63,592 nucleotides of DNA from Caldanaerobacter subterraneus (GCF_004345675.1 NZ_SLWU01000017.1:1-63592); one strand, 5' to 3'. Counted from the stretch's first letter, positions 1-9,037 are shown. The notes: generated by a model from the letters alone, not told the origin. Numbers and translations: made by a program.

Positions 1-127
1 CATGTTGGAAGAAGGGTATTTTTTTGTCTTTTTGCCCTTTAAATGCCTCAAAAATTTTTTAATTACCCCCTTGACATTTTACCGTTTGTCTTTTTTACTT
101 TAAAAAATTCAGAAACTCTCTAAAAAA

Positions 128-136
128 ATTATACCA
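128..136 (-). promoter_or_regulatory. extended -10 promoter reading out of the window
   Basis: On the minus strand a TATAAT hexamer is preceded by TG and one base, an extended -10 element. It lies beyond the amidase terminator and points towards position 1, so it probably drives a gene outside the window. Positions 1-127 would be its leader. I see no convincing start codon or ORF there. Confidence 0.4.
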
Positions 137-139
137 TGA

Positions 140-180
140 ATAAAAAATAAAACAAAAATGCCCCAAAATCTATAGGGGCA
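140..180 (-). terminator. intrinsic terminator of the amidase gene
   Basis: A perfect TGCCCC/GGGGCA stem with a 10-base loop is followed on the minus strand by a long T-rich run. It lies just after the stop codon of the acetamidase gene. Confidence 0.75.
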
Positions 181-194
181 AGGAATTAAAAAAA

Positions 195-1502
195 TCAATT
201 TTCTGCTTTTGTATAATGCTTTTTTACTATATCCAATATACCCTTCTTTTCTAAAATTTCTACTGGAACCAAAAATGTAACTGTAACTACCCCTGGCAAT
301 CGCCCTATTTCAATTGAGCCTGTTATGGTAGCTCTGTTCAAAACTTCTGGTAAAGGCAATTCTAAAAATTTTGCAGCTCTTTCTAAACCATTGTTTACAG
401 CTTCATTCAAATTTGCTCCAGTACCTATGAAAGAAAGCGGATATGATTTCTCTAACGAATCGGCTCCCCACTGGTTTGCTAATTTCTTAGCTTTTTCAAG
501 CTCTTCTTCTGTAAAAGGACGAGCTAAATATGGCAAATCTTCAAAATTAGGTAACAATATTGGCCCCTCTATTTTCAAACCTTTTAATACTTTCACTCTA
601 AGTGTAACTATCCCAGCAACATCAGTAGTATGGCCTGCTATCTCTCCATCCCCCTGCATCGCGTGCATATCACCCATATACACTCCAGCACCTTTTACTT
701 TAACAGGGGCAATAACTACTGCTCCTTTTCTAACTCTATTTATATCCATATGTCCATCCGTTCTATGTCTTTCTAATTCTTCTTTAGTAATAGCATATTC
801 ATGTTCAGCGCCTATCAAAAATGTGCCAAAATCTCCTGCGTTATGAGAGTCCGGCATTTTTATAGAAGGCAATGTCCCTAACTGTCCTAAAAAAGGCCTC
901 ATTCGTGAGATTACTCCTACCAGATCATGAGGTGCCAAAGTAACTGCAGGATTTTGAGCAGAATTATGAGGTATCCTCATATATTCTCTTCCATTTGCTG
1001 CTATTTTTTCTGCAGCCTCTTTGCCTACAGTTACTCCAATATTTTCTTCTTTATCTAAGACCATAGTATAACCATGTTCAAATTTAAATGGAACTACATC
1101 TGCTCCACAATTAGCACAGCGTATAGAATCTGGCCCCACACCTTCTATAACAGTTTCTGGATATACTGTGCCACAGTTAGGACATTTAGCAGCTACAAAA
1201 GGATCGCTTATATATCTTCCTTCTATTACCTTTTCTTTACCTGAAGCTGTAGCAATTGATGTTACCTGAATATCTTCAATATATATTGCTACTACATCAC
1301 CAACTTCTGCATTTTCAACAAAAACCGGCCTAGTAACTTCATGCCCTCCTTTTAGCTTAGGGGTAAGCATTGGCCCCCAACACCCCGGCGCAGTATTAGC
1401 TATAATGTATCCTCCATCCTTTACTGCTTTTATCATTTCTTTTTCAGGATCAAGAATGCCATCGGTAAACTCATCCACATATACGACATTTCTCGCTTCC
1501 AT
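195..1502 (-). CDS. acetamidase/formamidase family protein with zinc-ribbon insertion
   Basis: The 435-residue protein belongs to the FmdA/AmdA family, cytoplasmic amidases that hydrolyse formamide or short amides to acid and ammonia. Family blocks seen include GGHEVTRPV near residue 53, the DMHAMQGDGE block and the C-terminal region. A four-cysteine module (C107, C110, C129, C132) looks like an inserted zinc ribbon. The ATG start has AAGGGG eight bases upstream. The gene is a single transcription unit with its own terminator, downstream of a PTS operon that also ends in a terminator. The true substrate cannot be told from the sequence. Confidence 0.85.
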   Translation of the reverse strand: MEARNVVYVDEFTDGILDPEKEMIKAVKDGGYIIANTAPGCWGPMLTPKLKGGHEVTRPVFVENAEVGDVVAIYIEDIQVTSIATASGKEKVIEGRYISDPFVAAKCPNCGTVYPETVIEGVGPDSIRCANCGADVVPFKFEHGYTMVLDKEENIGVTVGKEAAEKIAANGREYMRIPHNSAQNPAVTLAPHDLVGVISRMRPFLGQLGTLPSIKMPDSHNAGDFGTFLIGAEHEYAITKEELERHRTDGHMDINRVRKGAVVIAPVKVKGAGVYMGDMHAMQGDGEIAGHTTDVAGIVTLRVKVLKGLKIEGPILLPNFEDLPYLARPFTEEELEKAKKLANQWGADSLEKSYPLSFIGTGANLNEAVNNGLERAAKFLELPLPEVLNRATITGSIEIGRLPGVVTVTFLVPVEILEKKGILDIVKKHYTKAEN

Positions 1503-1577
1503 AGTCTTAACCCCTTTTTACAGTTTTAGATATCAATCCATAATATTAAATTCTATAAAAAACCAAAACTCCTGCAT

Positions 1578-1602
1578 AAAAAAGAGAGCCTCTGCGGCTC
1601 TC
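1578..1602 (-). terminator. terminator of the PTS operon
   Basis: On the minus strand GAGAGCC, a five-base loop and GGCTCTC are followed by TTTTTT. It sits six bases beyond the IIC stop codon and separates the PTS operon from the amidase. Confidence 0.85.
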
Positions 1603-1607
1603 ACAAC

Positions 1608-2873
1608 TTATTTGAATAGACGCCCTATCAAGCTTATTAAAATTCCTAGCCACTGGAAATCAGAATCCCCAAATGTTGTGTTTTCAAATCCAAGAGCTCC
1701 TAAGGCTGGCAATAAGAAAGCAGCACCAAAGCTTATAATAATTCCATTTACGAAGGAACCTAATACTGCACCTCTTTTTCCTCCCATCGCATTACCTATT
1801 ACTCCTGCTGTACCCCCTACAAAGAAGTGGGGCACAAGTCCAGGAATTATCACTGGAAGGTTGAACACAGGCATCAACAACATAGAAACTATTCCACCTA
1901 AGAAGCTGAATATAAAACCTATAATAACAGCGTTCGGCGCGTAAGGAAATGTAACAGGGCAATCCAAAGCGGGTTTTGCTTCAGGAACTATTTTGTCAGA
2001 AATACCTTTAAAAGCCGGTACAATTTCTGCGACAATCATCCTAACACCATAAATTACTACGCCTACTCCAGCTGCAAAGGTCAACGCCTCTACTATGGAA
2101 TAAACTATGAAGTTTTGACCTCCACTCAATTTAGTCTCTACATAGGTACCTCCAGCAGCAAAAGCTGCAATAAGAAATACAATTATCATCGTAACGCCAG
2201 TTGCGACTAATGACTCTCTTAAAAAGCCTAGCCCTTTAGGGAAAGAAAGATTTTCAGTACTATCTTGTGGATTCCCAAACCATTTTCCAATTGTTCCTGA
2301 TACAAAATACCCTAACGTTCCAAAATGTCCTAATGCAATATCATCTGTCCCTGTAACTTTCCTCATGTATGGATGAATCCACGCAGGCATTAATACTTGC
2401 ATTAGCCCTAAGATAATTGACCCTACAACTACTAACCACACACCACTCAATCCAGCTGTACCTAATGTAGCAGAGATTAGGCACGCCATATAAAAGCTAT
2501 GATGCCCAGTAAGCCATATGAACTTGAGAGGAGTAAACCGCGCTAATAATATATTAACCAAAAATCCAAAAACCATGATTAGAGCTGTCTCTTTCCCTAA
2601 AGTTTTTTGAGCTATAGCAACTATAGCTTCATTGTTAGGTACTACTCCCTTTATTCCAAAACCTACCTCTAACATTGGTCCTAATGCATTAAGCGACCCT
2701 ATCAATGTAACAGCACCAGCTACTAAAATTAAGAATCCCAGAACAGTTTTTATACTGCCAGTTATTACTTCTGAGAAAGTTTTCTTTTGCACTATTAAAC
2801 CTATGAATGCTACAATTCCTACCAGAATGGCAGGTACACTTAAGATATCTTGAAGAAACTTAAGAAAAGCCAT
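1608..2873 (-). CDS. PTS ascorbate-type transporter subunit IIC (UlaA family)
   Basis: This 421-residue polytopic membrane protein has about ten hydrophobic segments and resembles the UlaA/SgaT family, the permease of the L-ascorbate phosphotransferase system. Family-like stretches include LTGHHSFYMA near residue 120 and a C-terminal IPGLVPHFFVGGTAG block. The ATG has an AAAGGAGGT site. It lies directly downstream of the IIB gene and the PRD regulator on the same strand, so the three are probably one operon. The substrate is unproven: no ascorbate catabolic genes are nearby, so another sugar acid or alditol is possible. Confidence 0.85.
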   Translation of the reverse strand: MAFLKFLQDILSVPAILVGIVAFIGLIVQKKTFSEVITGSIKTVLGFLILVAGAVTLIGSLNALGPMLEVGFGIKGVVPNNEAIVAIAQKTLGKETALIMVFGFLVNILLARFTPLKFIWLTGHHSFYMACLISATLGTAGLSGVWLVVVGSIILGLMQVLMPAWIHPYMRKVTGTDDIALGHFGTLGYFVSGTIGKWFGNPQDSTENLSFPKGLGFLRESLVATGVTMIIVFLIAAFAAGGTYVETKLSGGQNFIVYSIVEALTFAAGVGVVIYGVRMIVAEIVPAFKGISDKIVPEAKPALDCPVTFPYAPNAVIIGFIFSFLGGIVSMLLMPVFNLPVIIPGLVPHFFVGGTAGVIGNAMGGKRGAVLGSFVNGIIISFGAAFLLPALGALGFENTTFGDSDFQWLGILISLIGRLFK

Positions 2874-2899
2874 TCTCTTTTTACCTCCTTTCTAACTTT

Positions 2900-3190
2900 T
2901 TAAATATTTAAAGCTTTATTTATAGCTTCTTTAATTTCTTGCACATTAACATAATTTTTTACCACTGCTATTTTGGGTTTTATTCCCTCCAATTGTTGAG
3001 CTAGTTCATTAGAAGTTATTACTATATCCACATCACTTCCTGCTCCTTTTGCTGTGGTTATATCTGTAGTAATAACTTCCGCATCCAAGTTTAACTCTTT
3101 TACTGCTTTTTCTATGCTCATTTTCAATACTAAAGAACTTCCTAAACCCATACCACAAACCGCCATTATCTTTAATTTTTTCCCATCCAT
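2900..3190 (-). CDS. PTS subunit IIB, lactose/ascorbate type
   Basis: This 96-residue cytoplasmic protein carries the IIB phosphocysteine loop in the string AVCGMGLGSS, with C12 as the predicted phosphorylated residue. It should accept phosphate from a IIA domain and pass it to the sugar carried by the IIC subunit encoded 26 bases downstream. The start has GAGGTG upstream. No free-standing IIA gene is present in this operon; the only IIA is the C-terminal domain of the adjacent regulator. Confidence 0.88.
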   Translation of the reverse strand: MDGKKLKIMAVCGMGLGSSLVLKMSIEKAVKELNLDAEVITTDITTAKGAGSDVDIVITSNELAQQLEGIKPKIAVVKNYVNVQEIKEAINKALNI

Positions 3191-3210
3191 TTTATAAACA
3201 CCTCATCTCT

Positions 3211-5328
3211 TCAACTTATTTGGTTGATCAATTCTACCACTTCTTCTTCGCTTTTTGCATCCATAATCTTTTTTAACAATTCATTATTCGCCAAAACTTC
3301 TACTAACTGTCGCAATGCTTCTAAATGCTGTGTATTATCTACAGCAGCAAATGAAACCACTATTTTAACTGGATCATTGTCCTTATTCCCAAAATTTATT
3401 GGGTTTTTTAATGTAATTAAACTCATACCTACTTTTTTTACACCAGCATTCGGCCTTGCATGTGGCATTGCCACACCAGGAGCAATAACTATATAAAGGC
3501 CCATATCTTTTACCGTCTCTATCATTGCCTCAATGTACCTAGACTCTACAACACCGCTTTTCTCTAGCAACTCACCTCCTATCCTTACAGCTTCTTCCCA
3601 ATCTTTTGCCTCAACATTTAGCTTTATGGTATCTTTTGTCAAAAGGTCCTTCAACACTGGATGAACAACTCCTCTCCTATTTTCATATGATGCTATGTTG
3701 AAAAAAATTAGTAAATCTTCTAGCAATTTTTCGCGATCTTTTATTACGCAATGCCTATTTATGATTTCCATAAGCTCGTCTACCACATCCAAGCGCTTAT
3801 CTTGAGGCTTAGCGAGGAATTTACTCAATTTTTCTATATCCCTATCCGTGAGAAGAGGATTGACCTCGACTACTTTTACTTCATCACATTTGAGCGGAAT
3901 AGTAGACACTATCAAGTCTATTTTTTTATCCTTTAAAACCTCTTTAATCTGGTGAAAAGCGATAGTGTCAATTATGTGTACATCAAAAACAGATTGCAAT
4001 CTGGAAGAAAGGAGTTTTGCTGTCCCTATTCCTGTGCTACATACAACTAATACATTGGGCTTAATAGAAATAGCGGTCTTTTTTCTTTCTATTGCTGCAC
4101 CAAAATGTATGACAAAATAACCTATTTCTTCTTCATTCAAGTTCCTGCCTGTGTACTCTTCAATAGGCTTTAAGCTCTCCCTAACTATTTCAAAAAGTTC
4201 TCTGTAATTAGTTTTAATTTCATCTAGAATGGGATTTTTTAATTTTAAATCGTGCTTCAAGCGGTATATCGTGGGTCTCAAATGATCTAGTAAACCTTCA
4301 AAAAGTTGCTGATCTTCTAAAAGGTTTTCTTTTATCCTTTCACTAACATTTCGTATGATTTTTTCTGTAAGAAGCTGATATTCAATCCAGTTTTCATTGA
4401 GGTAAGTTTTAGGCTTAGCTACATTGCTTCCTAATAAATGGATAGTGATGTATCCAATTTCATCTACAGGTATTGATACATTAAAGCGGTCTTCTAACAT
4501 CTTAGCTATATTTGATGCAACAGCGAATTCCTTAGTCATTTCTAAAGCTTTTAATTCCTCTTTTGGCATTACTATATCCTTGCCCAGTTGAATTCTCTTT
4601 ATTGCAATCGCTATGTGAATCACAAGTCCAGAAAAAGCCGCATCGGAAAAAATTGTCTCCAGCTCTCTTTCTGCTATCTGCACACATTGCTCTATATACG
4701 GTATGTCTATATCCTCAAAAAGCTTTGCAATCTGACCACTGCCGCCCAAACTTCGCCCATAGAAAGGTGCCTTTACAATATCCAATGCTTTGTCAATATC
4801 TATTGCTTCTGTAAGAAGTTCAATAGCAGCTCTTCTTAACTGCTTTTCATCTCCAACGACTTTTACACCGTATTTGGGTAAAGCTTTAAGGTAAAGCCCT
4901 CTTTCCTCTAACCATTCTTTTACTTTTTTTAAATCGCTTATGACTGTGCTTCTTGAAACCATAAGCTTTTCAGCTAAAGTGTTTATTGTGATGTAGTCTC
5001 TCTGTTGGATAAGCTCGCTTAATATTACATTTACTCTTTCTTTTTGGGATAAGTTGTAATAATAAGGAGAAAGAGTGTCTAAGAAGGATAAGGCTTTGTT
5101 TCTATGTTCTAATAGTTCAGAAAATTTCACGCCTACATTCGGTTTTCTAATTAATTGTGGCAAATTATTATACTTTAAAAACTCATCAATAGCATCGAGG
5201 TCATACCTTATAGTTCTAGAGCTTACATTGAATAATTTTGCAAGCTCAGAAATTTTTATTGGCTCGTTTGAATTGATAAGTTTCATCAAAATTTGTTTAC
5301 TTCTGTCATTGAGAGTGATAATTATCAC
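3211..5328 (-). CDS. BglG/MtlR-type PRD regulator with PTS IIB-like and IIA domains
   Basis: The 705-residue protein has an N-terminal HTH (about 5-60), a second Mga-like HTH (about 80-165), two PRD domains (about 190-400, with conserved His in GLVIHIAIA, YITIHLLG and YFVIHFGA), a IIB-like domain with VVCSTGIGT (about 425) and a fructose/mannitol-type IIA domain with MPHARPNAG (H623 as phospho-acceptor). Such proteins are transcription activators controlled by PTS phosphorylation. The best start is GTG; a GAGGTGA ribosome-site-like string overlaps it, so ATT or ATC codons 6-12 bases further in cannot be excluded. It probably controls its own PTS operon. Its IIA may also serve the transporter. 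Confidence 0.88.
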   Translation of the reverse strand: MIIITLNDRSKQILMKLINSNEPIKISELAKLFNVSSRTIRYDLDAIDEFLKYNNLPQLIRKPNVGVKFSELLEHRNKALSFLDTLSPYYYNLSQKERVNVILSELIQQRDYITINTLAEKLMVSRSTVISDLKKVKEWLEERGLYLKALPKYGVKVVGDEKQLRRAAIELLTEAIDIDKALDIVKAPFYGRSLGGSGQIAKLFEDIDIPYIEQCVQIAERELETIFSDAAFSGLVIHIAIAIKRIQLGKDIVMPKEELKALEMTKEFAVASNIAKMLEDRFNVSIPVDEIGYITIHLLGSNVAKPKTYLNENWIEYQLLTEKIIRNVSERIKENLLEDQQLFEGLLDHLRPTIYRLKHDLKLKNPILDEIKTNYRELFEIVRESLKPIEEYTGRNLNEEEIGYFVIHFGAAIERKKTAISIKPNVLVVCSTGIGTAKLLSSRLQSVFDVHIIDTIAFHQIKEVLKDKKIDLIVSTIPLKCDEVKVVEVNPLLTDRDIEKLSKFLAKPQDKRLDVVDELMEIINRHCVIKDREKLLEDLLIFFNIASYENRRGVVHPVLKDLLTKDTIKLNVEAKDWEEAVRIGGELLEKSGVVESRYIEAMIETVKDMGLYIVIAPGVAMPHARPNAGVKKVGMSLITLKNPINFGNKDNDPVKIVVSFAAVDNTQHLEALRQLVEVLANNELLKKIMDAKSEEEVVELINQIS

Positions 5329-5420
5329 CTCTTTTTAAGTAAATTATATTATACTTCTATGATAATGAAAAGCTTAACATTTTTCAATAGAATTGTGGCA
5401 AAAGTAAACTATTATTTTGC

Positions 5421-5447
5421 CAAAAAAATAAAGGAGTCACCCCCTTT
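5421..5447 (-). terminator. weak terminator of the aminotransferase gene
   Basis: A five-pair AAAGG/CCTTT stem is followed on the minus strand by ATTTTTTT, immediately after the aminotransferase stop codon. The stem is short, so read-through into the PRD regulator is possible. Confidence 0.4.
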
Positions 5448-6613
5448 TAAAGTTTTGCCATAAATTCTTTCATCCTCTTTACCGCTTCTTCTAAGTTTTC
5501 CATTGATGTGGCATAGGCCAGCCGCACATACCCTTCTCCATGTTCCCCAAAGGCATTGCCCGGCACAACTGCAACTTTCGCCTCATAAAGAAGCCTTTTT
5601 GCAAATTCCATTGATGTAAGCCCTGTAGTTTTTATCGATGGGAATATATAAAATGCCCCTTTAGGCTCAAAACAGGAAAGCCCCATCTCCCTTACGCTTT
5701 CAAGTAAGAACTTTCTCCTCTTGTCATATTCTTCTCTCATTTTTATTATATCCTCATCCCCATTTCTCATAGCCTCAATTCCCGCATACTGACACATTGT
5801 AGCCGCAGCTGTAACAGCGTATTGATGAAGTTTAGCTATATGTTTGGTAAAATGCTCAGGAGCAGCTATATACCCGAGACGCCATCCCGTCATAGCGTAG
5901 GATTTTGAAAATCCGTTAATGGTAATAGTTCTTTCCCACATGCCAGGCAGGGAGGCAAAACTTGTATGCTTAAATCCACCGTATACCAATTCGGAGTAAA
6001 TCTCATCTGTTACTACAATAAGGTCATGTTTTTCTACTACTTTGGCTATCTCCTCTAAAGCCTCTTTTGGCATTACTGCTCCTGTAGGATTGTTTGGATA
6101 GGGTAATATCAAGACTTTTGACCTTTCGGTTATATATTTTTCCAGCACATCTGCTCTTAATATAAAGTCGTCTTCTTCATAAGTAGGAACAAAAACTGAT
6201 TTTGCTCCAGCTATAACAGTGCAGGGATGATAAGCTACAAAAGAGGGTTCTGGTATTAGCACTTCGTCCCCTTCTTCTGCCAAGGTGCTTAAAGTTACAT
6301 ATATTGCTTCTGTAGCCCCTATTGTAACTAAAATTTCTTTTTCAGGGTCATAATATAGGCTATACCTTCTTTTTAGATAATCTGCAATTTCTCTTCTAAG
6401 CTCAATGAGTCCTGCGTTCACAGTGTACCCTGTCATGCCCTCATCTAAAGCCTTTTTTGCCGCATTTCTTATGTGCTCTGGTGTTATAAAATCTGGCTCT
6501 CCAATGGCAAGAGAAATCGCCCCTTCAACTTCTCTAGCCATGTTAAAAAAATACCTAATTGTGGATATTTCTATGGCCTTTGCTCTTTTGGCAATCCTGT
6601 CTTCAAAGTTCAT
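5447..6613 (-). CDS. PLP-dependent aminotransferase, class I/II
   Basis: The 388-residue protein is a fold-type I aminotransferase of the aspartate/aromatic group (PatA/AspC-like). Visible motifs are YPNNPTGAV (substrate and cofactor contacts), the PLP lysine in GFSKSYAMTGWR near residue 233 and the C-terminal arginine region RLAYATS. It transfers an amino group between an amino acid and 2-oxoglutarate in the cytoplasm. The ATG follows AGGGGGAT. The gene appears monocistronic. The exact amino-acid substrate cannot be assigned from sequence. Confidence 0.88.
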   Translation of the reverse strand: MNFEDRIAKRAKAIEISTIRYFFNMAREVEGAISLAIGEPDFITPEHIRNAAKKALDEGMTGYTVNAGLIELRREIADYLKRRYSLYYDPEKEILVTIGATEAIYVTLSTLAEEGDEVLIPEPSFVAYHPCTVIAGAKSVFVPTYEEDDFILRADVLEKYITERSKVLILPYPNNPTGAVMPKEALEEIAKVVEKHDLIVVTDEIYSELVYGGFKHTSFASLPGMWERTITINGFSKSYAMTGWRLGYIAAPEHFTKHIAKLHQYAVTAAATMCQYAGIEAMRNGDEDIIKMREEYDKRRKFLLESVREMGLSCFEPKGAFYIFPSIKTTGLTSMEFAKRLLYEAKVAVVPGNAFGEHGEGYVRLAYATSMENLEEAVKRMKEFMAKL

Positions 6614-6682
6614 TTCTAATCCCCCTGTCTTATAAAAATTTCTACTATTATACTTCTACAAAAATACTAAAAATCCTTTAAA

Positions 6683-6713
6683 AATAAAAAAATTACCCGC
6701 CAAGAAGGCAGGT
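6683..6713 (-). terminator. terminator of the OsmC gene
   Basis: On the minus strand ACCTGCC, a five-base loop and GGCGGGT are followed by AATTTTTTT. It ends four bases past the OsmC stop codon. Confidence 0.8.
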
Positions 6714-6716
6714 TTT

Positions 6717-7160
6717 TTACTCAATTACTACATCAGATAATACAAGCCTCACGGGATTTGCGAGAGAATCACCTACTGGGCAGGTATTTTCAATAAATTT
6801 AACAAACTCTTCTATTTTCTCTTTTGGCGAGTTAGATTTTATGTGCATCTTAAACCTTATCTCTTGAAAACCAGGTCTTACACCAGGTTTCCCCATAAAT
6901 CCATCTGTGTCAAGGTCACCTTCTAATTCCACCCAGAAATCTTGCAGGTCTATTCCTTTTGCTTTTGCAAAAGCTGAAGCAACAATTGTTTGACAAGAAC
7001 CCAAAGCGCAGAGCAATGCTTCCACAGGATTCATCCCTTTATTTGTACCGCCTAATTCTTTTGGCTCATCTAGCACTATTTTGAAACCTCTTACCTCACT
7101 TTCAACCGCTAAACCTTCTGGCAACTTTCGTGAAACTGCTTTAAATGTTTCAATTGCCAT
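6717..7160 (-). CDS. OsmC/Ohr family protein
   Basis: The 147-residue protein matches the OsmC/Ohr fold, thiol peroxidases that reduce organic hydroperoxides. Catalytic cysteines are visible in the CALGSCQT stretch (C56 by family pattern) and near residue 126 in ENTCPVGDS. The ATG has GGAGGAG upstream. It lies 63 bases downstream of an AhpD-like gene on the same strand, so the two may form a small peroxide-defence operon. The subgroup is closer to the YhfA-like OsmC branch than to classical Ohr, by my reading. Confidence 0.88.
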   Translation of the reverse strand: MAIETFKAVSRKLPEGLAVESEVRGFKIVLDEPKELGGTNKGMNPVEALLCALGSCQTIVASAFAKAKGIDLQDFWVELEGDLDTDGFMGKPGVRPGFQEIRFKMHIKSNSPKEKIEEFVKFIENTCPVGDSLANPVRLVLSDVVIE

Positions 7161-7223
7161 TTAAGACTCCTCCTTTTTACATTTATCGCATTTTTATCAT
7201 TTTAGACGGCTTTTTAATGGATT

Positions 7224-7556
7224 TTACTTTACAGCCTGTTCTAAAACCTTTATAGCCTCAGTCGCATATGCCACACCAGGTCCTCCACTCATAAGCACTG
7301 CTACTCCCAGTGTCTCCATTATTTCTTCTTTTGTAGCACCTGCCTGAAGTGCAGAATTCACATGAGCAAGTATGCAGTAAGAGCACCTAATTGCAACAGC
7401 AATTCCAAGCGCAATAAGTTCCTTTTCTTTGGTAGACAACGCTCCATTTTTTGTAGCGGCATGGTGTAGTTGATTAAAAGCTCTCATGACTTCAGGAATT
7501 TCTTTTCCCATCTCCCCCATTATTCTTTCTAAATCCTTCACATCAAGGTTTGCCAT
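7224..7556 (-). CDS. carboxymuconolactone decarboxylase/AhpD-like protein
   Basis: This small helical protein has the AhpD signature C58-S-Y-C61-x3-H65 typical of alkylhydroperoxidase-like disulfide reductases. The first ATG is chosen because GGAGGTG lies five bases before it; the in-frame extension of ten codons upstream lacks a site. That gives 110 residues, the usual length. With the downstream OsmC gene it suggests peroxide or thiol-redox defence in an anaerobe. An actual gamma-carboxymuconolactone decarboxylase role is unlikely because no aromatic pathway is nearby. Confidence 0.87.
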   Translation of the reverse strand: MANLDVKDLERIMGEMGKEIPEVMRAFNQLHHAATKNGALSTKEKELIALGIAVAIRCSYCILAHVNSALQAGATKEEIMETLGVAVLMSGGPGVAYATEAIKVLEQAVK

Positions 7557-7747
7557 AAAAACACCTCCATTTTTAGTTTTTCTCATCTAAACAAACATCA
7601 TACAGTTTTTTCCTTCCCTTCCCTTACGGGAGGGGGTAAAATTTTGATAAAATAAAAACGATAATTGTTTGACAATTTTCTTTTGATTATATTTTATCAC
7701 TCTTACGTTAAAAATTCAACAAGCTCAGGTAAAAAAAGAAAAAATTT

Positions 7748-8728
7748 TTAAAACATCACCTCAATCAAATTATCAATAGTTATATTTGCCATATAATCTT
7801 GAAGATTTATCTTTGAAAGAGCCTTCCTCACCTCTTCCTCAGAGTGCTTTACCCCTTTTAATAAATCCTCCACTTCAGAAATGTCGTACTTCCCAAAGAA
7901 ATCTCCGTATATTTTTACATCTTTTATTATACCCTTTTCTACATTTAGATTGACTTCTACAGTACCGCCGGGGAATTTTTTCTCATGCTTCATTTTATAG
8001 TCGGGAGAAGACCCGAAATTCCACTCCCAAGTGCCGTATTTCTCTTCTACTAATTTGTTTATCTTTTTTAAATCCTCTTCTGTAAATTCGTACATCTCTC
8101 CTCCGCCAGTTTGCTCCTTTATGTGTTCCATTATTAAATTTATAAATTCCTCTATAGTGATAGGCTCTTTTAAATATTCGCTTATATTCGCCACTCTTTT
8201 GGATACAGACTTAACTCCCTTATCTTCAAACTTAACAGGCCTCACCTTTAAAGCAGCTGACAGGTCTGTAATATTTGATGAAAAGAGCAAAGTTCCGTGG
8301 TGCAGAATCCTATTCTTGTAATAATACTGGGCATTTCCAGATATCTTTTTCCCATCAATGGTTATATCATTTCTGCCGGAAAACTCTGCTTCCACTCCTA
8401 ATTTTCTAAGAACGTCTATAATAGGCTGTGCAAACCTTTTAAAATCTGTAAATCCACCCTCATCTGCATTTACAATAAACGTAAAGTTTAAGTTGCCTAA
8501 GTCGTGAAAAACCGCCCCTCCCCCTGATAGCCTTCTGACAACGGGAATTTTGTGTTCTCTTACATAGTCCAAATTTATCTCTGCCAGAGTATTTTGATTT
8601 TTGCCAACTATTATGCTGGGTTCATTGCGCCAGAGCATAAAGCATTCGTCTTTGAATTCCTTTAAAACGTATTCTTCAGCTGCCAAGTTGAAATAGGGAT
8701 TTGTGTTTTTGTTATAAATATACAGCAT
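7748..8728 (-). CDS. lplA: lipoate-protein ligase A
   Basis: The protein (326 residues from the chosen start) attaches lipoate, through lipoyl-AMP, to the lysine of carrier domains such as GcvH. It shows the RRLSGGGAVFHD lipoate-binding motif near residue 70, the catalytic-lysine region KISGNAQ and a C-terminal accessory domain (about 240-326), so it is a full-length bifunctional ligase. The start MLYIYNK is preferred over the ATG seven codons upstream because GGGGTGGAG sits just before it. It is divergent from the gcv operon, whose H-protein is a plausible substrate. Confidence 0.9.
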   Translation of the reverse strand: MLYIYNKNTNPYFNLAAEEYVLKEFKDECFMLWRNEPSIIVGKNQNTLAEINLDYVREHKIPVVRRLSGGGAVFHDLGNLNFTFIVNADEGGFTDFKRFAQPIIDVLRKLGVEAEFSGRNDITIDGKKISGNAQYYYKNRILHHGTLLFSSNITDLSAALKVRPVKFEDKGVKSVSKRVANISEYLKEPITIEEFINLIMEHIKEQTGGGEMYEFTEEDLKKINKLVEEKYGTWEWNFGSSPDYKMKHEKKFPGGTVEVNLNVEKGIIKDVKIYGDFFGKYDISEVEDLLKGVKHSEEEVRKALSKINLQDYMANITIDNLIEVMF

Positions 8729-8761
8729 ACACTCCACCCCTCGTCTCAATTTTAACGATTG

Positions 8762-8791
8762 TTGACTTAAAGTCTATGGATAATATATAAT
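8762..8791 (+). promoter_or_regulatory. promoter of the gcv operon
   Basis: TTGACT and TATAAT are separated by 18 bases, giving a start of transcription near 8798. That is about 47 bases before the first glycine aptamer. Confidence 0.65.
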
Positions 8792-8844
8792 GATGGTAAA
8801 AGTATAGCATAATTTTAAAAAAAATTGAATACTGTCTAGATGAA

Positions 8845-9037
8845 GATAGCGAGAGATTATCTTCCATAAATGGAAGATAGCCGAAGGGGAAATACAAAGG
8901 CCCGCCAAGCCTTTGTAGAAGCTCTCAGGCGGCAGGATCGCTATCGGATAGGCCTCTGGAAAGTCTCGTAAAGAGCACCGAAGGAGCAATACATATGGAA
9001 GGCCATATGTAGAAGCTTTCAGGTAGAAAAACAGAGG
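8845..9037 (+). ncRNA. tandem glycine riboswitch (gcvT element)
   Basis: Two aptamers lie in series. Aptamer I (8845-8945) is closed by GATAGCG/CGCTATC and contains GCCGAAGGGG and CTCTCAGGC. Aptamer II (8953-9037) is closed by CCTCTG/CAGAGG and contains CACCGAAGGAGC and CTTTCAGGT. This matches the cooperative glycine riboswitch known to precede gcv operons. The 3' strand of the second P1 (CAGAGG) is also the 5' strand of the downstream terminator. Glycine binding should therefore block termination and switch the operon on. Confidence 0.95.

Noticed and set aside
62-100. TTGACA on the plus strand near the left edge
   Set aside because: No matching -10 at a proper distance and no plus-strand gene follows.
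325-846. Plus-strand ORF of 173 codons inside the amidase gene
   Set aside because: It is antisense to a well-supported family gene, has low-complexity Ser/Pro/Ile composition and no ribosome site.
1405-1944. Plus-strand ORF of 179 codons spanning amidase and PTS IIC
   Set aside because: It crosses a terminator and two real genes on the other strand and shows no protein-like pattern.
7608-7640. GC-rich imperfect hairpin (CCCTTCCC/GGGAGGGG) upstream of the AhpD-like gene
   Set aside because: The arms do not pair cleanly, there is no T-tract, and it resembles no known leader RNA.
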